Assembly: GCA_009767595.1 (NCBI GenBank)
Contig: VSDK01028655.1
Location: forward strand, 177,023-241,022
Source: Symbiodinium kawagutii
Taxonomy: Eukaryota; Sar; Dinophyceae; Suessiales; Symbiodiniaceae
Length of the DNA: 64,000 bases
Direction: 5' to 3'
Below are positions 57,801 through 64,000 of this stretch, one piece after another. The notes beneath the pieces were generated by a model. The model was not told the origin of the DNA. It saw only the letters and a list, made by a program, of their open reading frames with translations, and ran no database searches. Each line of letters opens with the position of its first letter. Positions within the stretch are counted from its first letter, which is position 1. Position numbers and translations under genes: made by a program.

Positions 57801-60800
57801 GAGGAGAAGAGCCTGGCAAAGACCCAGTCCTTCAAGGTCTCCACACAGTGATTTGGGTGAGAAACTGGCATTTGATTTGAGATGATTTGACTCTAAAGCC
57901 ATCTAAAGCAATGATTTGAGATGATTTCAGTGCTTTGGATGCTCCGAGTTTCGAGCATTTTCGAGCAGCTAAACTCAGCATTTGGCACAACTATCTCCAA
58001 ATTCTGAGAGCACGTGATCATTAAAATATGCGTACCATGCTGCCGGATAGACCCGTATAAACCCAATAAGTGTGATTTATCATTAGGTGTCCCGCATCAT
58101 CACCAACCCACCATATCCAGCCAGATGTTTCTTACCATATTTGACCCTCACAGGGCCTTCCTCCCTCGACTTGCCAGACCTTGAATGAGAAGAAGCGAAA
58201 AGCCTTTGTTCAGAGGCACGCCAGCAGTTTGCCATTGGCTGTTCGCACAGCTAGGAAGACATGTCAATGTGAAGTACCCCTTATGGCGAGACTACCATTT
58301 CTTGGTGTTGGCTTGTTCAAGGTACAGTACAAGGTAATTTTGAACCAAGCAGACATGGCATGGCGAGCTGAGTCAAGCCGCTACACAGAACCAAAAATGG
58401 GTAGAGGTTCAAACACCAACAGTGTGTTTTGATGCGTGTTGTTCATGTTTGAGATGTGAACAGCAAAGGGTATGTGCTCTCATGTGCAGTTGCGGAGCTA
58501 AGTTATAACTATGTAGCAATCATGATTAATTATGCCACGTTATACCACCTATCAGGTAGCTGAATTAGGCCCTAAGCCCTGTAGCCCTGTAAATCCCATG
58601 TCATGTACCCTTTATCAGGCAGCTGAACTAAGCCCCGTAAGCACGGCTTCATGTCACCAGTTCCGGGGCACGCCACCACGGCATGTGGCACCAGGTATGA
58701 GAATTTGGTCCGTGACCGCGAACGCGAACACGAAGAGTTCCGACGAAATTGGGAGTCGAGGCGTGTCAAGCAGCACGGCCCAAGCCCCAGGGGGGTGTAC
58801 AGGTTGTGCCCCCCCCCCGTTAATTGATGATGAATTTTAATTAAGCGTAGGTTGTAGCCTTAGGGTTACCTAGGTAAATTTTCATTATGGTTAGGAATAG
58901 TTGATTGATTAATAATGATGCGTCTGCGGACTACCAGGCTACCATGCAAATAGAAGATGTCACTATACTAGCTCGTTGCCAATCTAAACCAACTTCTAGC
59001 CAGCAGGGTACAACTCTGTAAGGTACGAGGGGACCCCCATGGTTTGCGATTTGTGGGTGAAAATAATGAGGGTGAACAGCTGGGTAACTAGCAGGCTTAG
59101 ATACAACTAGACATGGCGAATCTGAAGGCAACTGATAACTAGGGAGGCCCACCTTCAAGCTGCCAAGGGGACTTCACCAATAAGTCTAAGGGGAAGCATC
59201 AACCATCCTAAATCGATCATCAGCTGGTTCATTGATACTTGGGGCACATGAGTCAAGGTGGCCGCCCTGTTTCTACCCACATGCAATGTATGTTGATCAC
59301 TTCGAAAACGAGGAAGCCGTGGTCATGGGCGACCAAGTGTTGATCCTGGATTTCCGGCAGGACGTTGCAGAAGTCCGCTTCAGAAACGTCGGCCTGGCCT
59401 TGGTTTATTGCGGAACAGATGTGAACTGCCCATGCTGCTGGGATCCAATAGGTTGTCTGTCCATAGATTGGGTGTGCCCCCAGCCATCACATGTGCAGTT
59501 TAGCAGGGCAAGCGCCCCATAGCCTGGGGGTACATCATCTGCGGACCCAGCCATATGAGTTGAAACGATTGCATCATCAGCCAATAGCCCACTTCTGGTG
59601 GATAACGAAGCCTCACATTGATGGTTGTTGATCCAGAGATCGGTTGATTTTCAGAAAAAGCACGTGGTGTTGCGTATGATTCTATAGCTACAACTGTTGC
59701 AAAGTATTTGGCCTGTTCTGGCAAGAACAGTTCTTGTATTCCGACACTTTCTTCTTGTTGACATATGTATACCAGTACAGTACCAGTGGGTAGATCTGTG
59801 CAACCAAATAAATGTCGCTTTGGTTCTGCATAAGCAACGATATAGTCACCTGTTGATGTAGATTCCGACGTTGCTTATCATCAGTTGACTATACAATTGC
59901 TTATACCATTTGCTATACCGTTGATATCAACTGTTGGTGTAGATTTTGACATAAATATGGTATAGCCGGTATGCTTTGAAGTAAACCCCACCTTGCCCTG
60001 TTGGTGTAGATTCTATAGCTACTACCTGCTACTACCAACGTTGGGTTTGATGTTGATCCCCACGTTGGTCCTTCGTTGGTGCCCACGCGTTTGCCCCTCG
60101 TAGCCAGGCTCCGACCACGGGAGAGGCCAGAGCTCTTGCGCGCTCGGGAAGAGGCGGAACACTTCGTTGGGCCAACTCAGCGCGCTGCACCACTGCAGGG
60201 GCGGAGCACCGGGTGTTGCCATGGAGCCGTGCCGCTGTGCCCGGTGAGTTTCCAGAGGATTTCTCTCATGAAGATGTGGTCGAAACTTGGGACTCAAAAG
60301 CAATGTGTGGAACAGTTCTTTGGCAAGTTATTTGCGGTTTCAGTCAAGGACTATGTGTTTATGAAGCAAAACAATCCGATAAATGAAGATAAATCCGTCT
60401 TCCATCTTTTGAAGAGGCCGAAGGAGGATATTCCAATAGATTGGTAACAAAAAGAACAGTCACTTCCACAAGACAAAGCGGCTGGGTCTCCCAGGTCTCT
60501 CAGTTTGTCCCAGCTGAGGCCGCCCTGGCAGCAGAAAACCGGGAAAGGGTGCGACGGGCTTGAACCTCAGAAGCTGCCAGAAATCTCCAAGTTGGGGGTA
60601 GCCCTTGTTTTGCAGGGCACTGCTTGGTGGGTTCGTGTGACATGGGATAGACCCCTTAGCTCCAAAGGAAAGATTTTCCAACTTCAACGGAGCTGAAAAG
60701 AAACGAATCATAAGATCCGGAAGTAGCAGATGTAGAGCGACTTGGATCCTCCAGGGTGGACGACATCTCGGTAACCCAGAACTCATCTGTGGCACACACC

Positions 60801-62418
60801 TGTACCCGTCTCTTGTATCCAAGCACCTGAGGCCCATGCGAATTCCGTTGACCAGCAGATCGAACATCTTCTGGCAGTTCGTCAACGAGCACAGGCGGAA
60901 ACGGACGAGTGTTGATCTGCCAAGTCCGACTTCTGGGCAGCGCCCGGGCATGATAGATGGTTGGCTCATTGGTGGGTTGACGAGTAATAGATAATGTTCA
61001 ATGATGATGGATCAGATGGTTGATTGGTTGGTTTGCAGATACTCCGTTAGAATAGTAGAGCATGTTCAATGATGGATCATGAAGGATAAATGGACGATGG
61101 ATCAATGCTGTTCATCCGATCCTGATGCACTATTTGGTCATGGCTCCAAGCGCTTGAGTACCAGTAGGGTATCCATCACGTTTTTTGTATATCATTCTTG
61201 TAACATGGCCGTATCCTGACTGGTGACTCGGAGCTTGTGATGAGCTTCGCCAGGGGTATCCCGCCCTACCCTTTAAAACCCGGAGCGAGGCCAGGAGCCG
61301 CCCCAAGGAGTACTGGAACCAAGGGATTTCACCCATCACTTCCCACACGCCAGGCCCTCGAGGATCGAAAAACCAAAGCGGATAAGTGGCCAGGCTGCAC
61401 ACATCTCGCCGCGCACATGATGGATCCAAGCATGGTTGGTAATCGGTGGTGAACCGGCACGAACAAATGGTGTCAACTGGTGATGGGTCATTGGGGGCTA
61501 GTTATACATAGTGACGCTGAATGAAAGATCATGATGGCCAGTTGTGGTTGATTAGATGGTCCCTTGGTAGTGGCTAATACTAATGAATGGTCAAGTGGTG
61601 GTTGATATCATTCGTGTCAATACTGACTGATTAAAGGTGGTTGTTTGGCGCGCCATGGTGCGCACCCCTAAGCTAGCTGATTTCCTGCTAACAAGAGCTT
61701 GATGATTTTGGGGGATGGTGACTGCTTGGGTACATGGAAAAATGGTGGAACTGCTATTGTTGTTGGTTGAATTCCCTGAAGGTTGTGGTTGTTCTTGTTG
61801 TTGCTGTTGCTGTTGCTGCTGCTTCTGCTGCAGTTTTTGTTGATGTTGAGCATAAACACTTACAAGCCAGCAGGATGATGGTAGTTCCCACTGGACGAGT
61901 TCATCCAGCCGAGTGCACCAGCTGACGCCAGAACACGCATGGCCGGCCAAGGACTCGCATGGTGGTGATGCGAAATACCGCGGTGGCCAAGCATGAACTG
62001 AAACACAAGGAGTTGGGGCGGAGAACATGTTCCCAGCTGTCCCCGTTGTGAGTGTTGAACTGGGAAGGTCACCCTAGGATGGTTCGCCAGTGTAGGGGGC
62101 TGGAGGTGCCAACAATGAAATGATGAGATAGGATCCACAGTCAAGTGTGGGACAGAAATAAGTAATAAGAATCACTCAGGTCACTATCTCCTTTGTTGAT
62201 TAGCCCCATTGTTTGTTGATTGAGTAGTTGATAGGAGTTGGATATTACTGGTAGTTCCGAATTGTTGATTACTACGATTGCTATCAATTACTACTATTAT
62301 TACTACTACTGCTACTGCTACTGCTACTGCTACTGCTACTGCTACTGCTACTGCTACTGCTACTGCTACTGCTACTGCTACTGCTACTGCTACTCATACT
62401 CTGCTACTGCTACTGCTG

Positions 62419-62472
<54 letters not shown>

Positions 62473-63400
62473 ATTACTACTACTGCTGCTGCTGCTGCTA
62501 CTACTGCTTCTACTGTCAATGATTGTCACATATTGATTGTTGGTCGGTGGTTGTTGATTGTATGTTGTTTTCATTTCTGGCCTTTTGGCGACTGGAACTT
62601 TGGCAGGTTGACCGCTTCAAAGACGTAGGCTTGGTCCCGCGCTTCGCTTGAGTCGCGCGGGTAATGATGGCTGTTGTTGGTCGTGGCTTTACCACTTTCA
62701 TCCACCTTCTATGTGTGCAAAAAGGCCATAACGCGTTGGATCTACCGTGAGTGTTACGCAGTTTTAACCAGCTGTGAATGACTGACGCCGGCTGAACGGA
62801 ATCCCTTGTGACTGTGCGGAAAAAACGACTTGGGACGGTTGGAATACGCGCCCCATCCTGTATTAGTGTATGTTCCCAAAGGTGATCGAAAATGAGCCAA
62901 TCATCAAGAACCAGCCATGAGACAAAGACTCTCATCCATCTCATACCAACTACTAATATGGAGATGAAAAACCAATGGTTATACCAATTCATGGCTATAC
63001 CAACTCCTTGTTGAGGCTTCATTAGTAGTTAACCAATGGTGATTGCCTTGGTTAAAACCAACGGTTGTACAGATTGGTGGTTTGATTGACATGCATTTAT
63101 TTCCCACATGTAATTATCAAAACTCCAATCTACTTGGTGGTTTAATTTTGTTGGAGAACATCCCCTATAAAACTCTTACTGGTCTTATAACCTGAATATC
63201 CAGGGTTGGTTGCCAAAGGCGCAAACGGCTTTCATGCCGGGGTGGCTGTCCGCACCACCACCACCGCCACCTAACGATTTGACCCTGCGCCTGTGGCGTA
63301 GCCAGGCATCGAAAAAATGCTGGACTTGTTGGAAGATGTCGAGCTCGAGCCTGCGGCTAGAGCGAGGCTTCCGGGCTTGGAGGCCATGTTTAGCCATGGA
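48839..63400 (+). CDS. Long multi-exon coiled-coil protein, function unknown (3' end not reached)
   Basis: Starts with ATG at 48839: MASSPALCTEPVARSP, then RVRAAMRVMGIIPADLEKK. Exons seen: 48839-48943, 49056-49082, 49330-49377, 50966-51001, 51308-51334, 51410-51457, 51617-51685, 51868-51933, 52143-52211, 53514-53585, 55018-55059, 56409-56489, 57392-57439, 57792-57836, 58178-58212, 58695-58764, 60108-60165, 60856-60906, 61354-61386, 61932-62009, 63306-63340 and beyond. Nearly all are phase 0, flanked by AG and GT/GC/GA. Typical peptides: SKHLLFEKKRRTLIEQ, ENLKRMLQLKKERDDWLKEQ, NDRQLQARCEELRQQLKEA, ADIEEKYDLSKLKHKK, YENLVRDREREHEEFRRNW. The charged heptad-like composition predicts a long alpha-helical coiled coil, suggestive of a cytoskeletal or flagellar protein; that is inference. 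Later exon edges are approximate and some exons are surely missing. Confidence 0.68.
52253..52370 (+). mobile_element. Family-1 MITE-like element, coiled-coil gene intron
   Basis: GTGGCCATGGGTCAATATTAA at the left and GGGTTTTGACCCACTGCCAAG at the right; the body AATGGGGGATAATAGCC and GGGAAAACAATGGCTAATGA is the best-preserved example of the family. Confidence 0.85.
52561..52666. mobile_element. Family-2 MITE-like element, coiled-coil gene intron
   Basis: The right end TTTCGGGGTACCCCTATTTTGAGAA is intact; the left end GGTTTATTAAAAGGGGGAACG is diverged. The body has GGATGGCTTACTACTGCAAATGG. It lies 190 bp after a Family-1 copy in the same intron. Confidence 0.7.
54505..54652. mobile_element. 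Diverged Family-3 element, coiled-coil gene intron
   Basis: CACAAGGTGGCCTCCGGCAG on the left and ATAGGGCCCACCTTGGAAC on the right, with AGCTATAAGTAAGTTGG and ACCAACAACTATAGCTGG arms. Confidence 0.6.
58808..58819 (+). repeat. Short poly-C run
   Basis: A cytosine homopolymer directly after the YENLVRDRE exon; a likely site of sequencing-length error in this intron. Confidence 0.8.
59239..59456 (+). CDS. Possible exon, unidentified (beta-rich, Cys at end)
   Basis: An open plus frame within a coiled-coil gene intron, following an AG at 59238. It includes YVDHFENEEAVVMGDQVLIL, DFRQDVAEVRFRNVGLALVY and CGTDVNCPCCWDP. The composition is protein-like and unlike the helical coiled-coil exons either side. 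It could be an exon of the same gene, of a nested gene, or a relic of an inserted gene. No family is recognised. Confidence 0.4.
60061..60447 (+). other. Extended open frame overlapping a coiled-coil exon
   Basis: The frame that encodes RPRERPELLRAREEAEHF stays open for 123 codons, to a TAA at 60445-60447, through KQCVEQFFGKLFAVSVKDY. I take only about 60108-60165 as exon; whether the rest is coding is unclear. Confidence 0.3.
62287..62512 (+). repeat. CTACTG hexamer and CTA triplet microsatellite
   Basis: About 110 bp of (CTGCTA)n followed by about 65 bp of (CTA)n and short CTG runs, inside a coiled-coil gene intron. It gives poly-Leu, Thr-Ala and Tyr-Cys ORFs that are not genes. A CTG/TGT-rich tract at 61770-61850 is a smaller relative. 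Confidence 0.95.
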
Positions 63401-64000
63401 AATTCTGATGGGATCCCCTTGGGTCATCAACCAACCACTGGTGAACTGGCTGGTATAGCTGTTAATGATAGGGGATGACAAGCAAGAATGCCAGGGGATT
63501 TACGAATTATATGGCGAAAGAATACCTAGCAATGGATGCCCTTGGCAAATGGCTGTGGGTCAATGTTAATCGACCTTTTTACAGGGGATAATCACCAAGA
63601 AGGGATGATAGTTGGGATGATCTCAAATGATGATAGGATCAGGATGCAGCAAACCCAAGTCATTTTAAAGAGAGGTGCTTCTCCACACCTCAAGTGGAGA
63701 TTTCTTTGGTCAGTGATTATGTTCGTAATGGGTCTAGAATGGCTAACAGCGGTGAATCTTGGCCATTGGTCATGATTGATCATGGTTAGTCACGCGGTTC
63801 ATATTCGATGATCATCATAATTCCCTTGGGTATCCTTGGGTCACACTAACAGTTGGTTGTGGAGATCCCGGGGTCAATCAAATATGGATGTAGTCTACGT
63901 CTATGTCAGTTTAATCCAGGTTAGTATCATGTACATATCTCTGTGTGTGTTTACTGAACATGCTCTCGATGAATGCGTTTGTGTATGTTCTGTGCATGTG
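63400..64000. other. Window end, intronic or intergenic
   Basis: A diverged Family-1 left half lies at about 63550-63620 (GCTGTGGGTCAATGTTAATCG). No exon was recognised; the coiled-coil gene may continue beyond the window. Confidence 0.4.

Noticed and set aside
62238..62628. Poly-Tyr/Cys, poly-Thr/Ala and poly-Leu ORFs
   Set aside because: Pure translations of CTACTG and CTA microsatellites.

Overview
The window reads as nuclear DNA of a dinoflagellate, probably Suessiales/Symbiodiniaceae-like; the species cannot be fixed from the sequence. The evidence is as follows. Conserved proteins are cut into many short exons (19 to 280 nt) separated by long introns. Introns begin with GT, GC or GA, and the acceptor is nearly always AG followed by an exonic G. 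Every gene that could be rebuilt lies on the + strand, head to tail. Introns and spacers are full of degenerate TTAACCATCA/TGATGGTTAA simple sequence, short inverted-repeat elements and tandem arrays. Most long six-frame ORFs here are intron noise. I therefore built genes by joining exons whose phases and splice sites agree and whose joined product matches a known family.

Layout: (0) about 103-338, last exon of an unidentified gene entering from the left. (1) 3612-8832, a complete 8-exon JmjC/cupin dioxygenase-like gene (285 aa) with a C-terminal membrane anchor. (2) 9617-15600, a complete 8-exon multi-pass membrane protein with an acyltransferase-3-like N-terminal motif (477 aa). (3) 16121-21379, a small secreted Cys-rich protein with a signal peptide, probable 6-exon model. 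(4) 21938-38686, RFC4, the clamp-loader subunit, in 21 exons over 16.7 kb; it is recognisable from initiator to C-terminus, and one intron carries a 2.2-kb higher-order tandem repeat. (5) about 40092-42150, a multi-pass membrane protein with a TIR-like ISHSW...RLWC-type domain and a probable 2-nt frameshift near the C-terminus. (6) 48839 to beyond 63.3 kb, a gene of at least 21 tiny coiled-coil exons, function unknown. The stretch 42.3-48.8 kb has no gene I can rebuild.

The genes do not form a pathway (protein hydroxylation/demethylation, membrane acyl transfer, secretion, DNA replication, signalling, cytoskeleton-like coiled coil). Their common feature is architecture: a one-way gene array, presumably trans-spliced, whose introns are built largely from at least four families of short terminal-inverted-repeat elements and from simple arrays. 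The most notable items are the mixed GT/GC/GA splice code, the MITE-like families sitting in introns, the homogeneous 96-bp (3 x 32-bp) repeat inside RFC4, and three conserved-looking but unassigned proteins.
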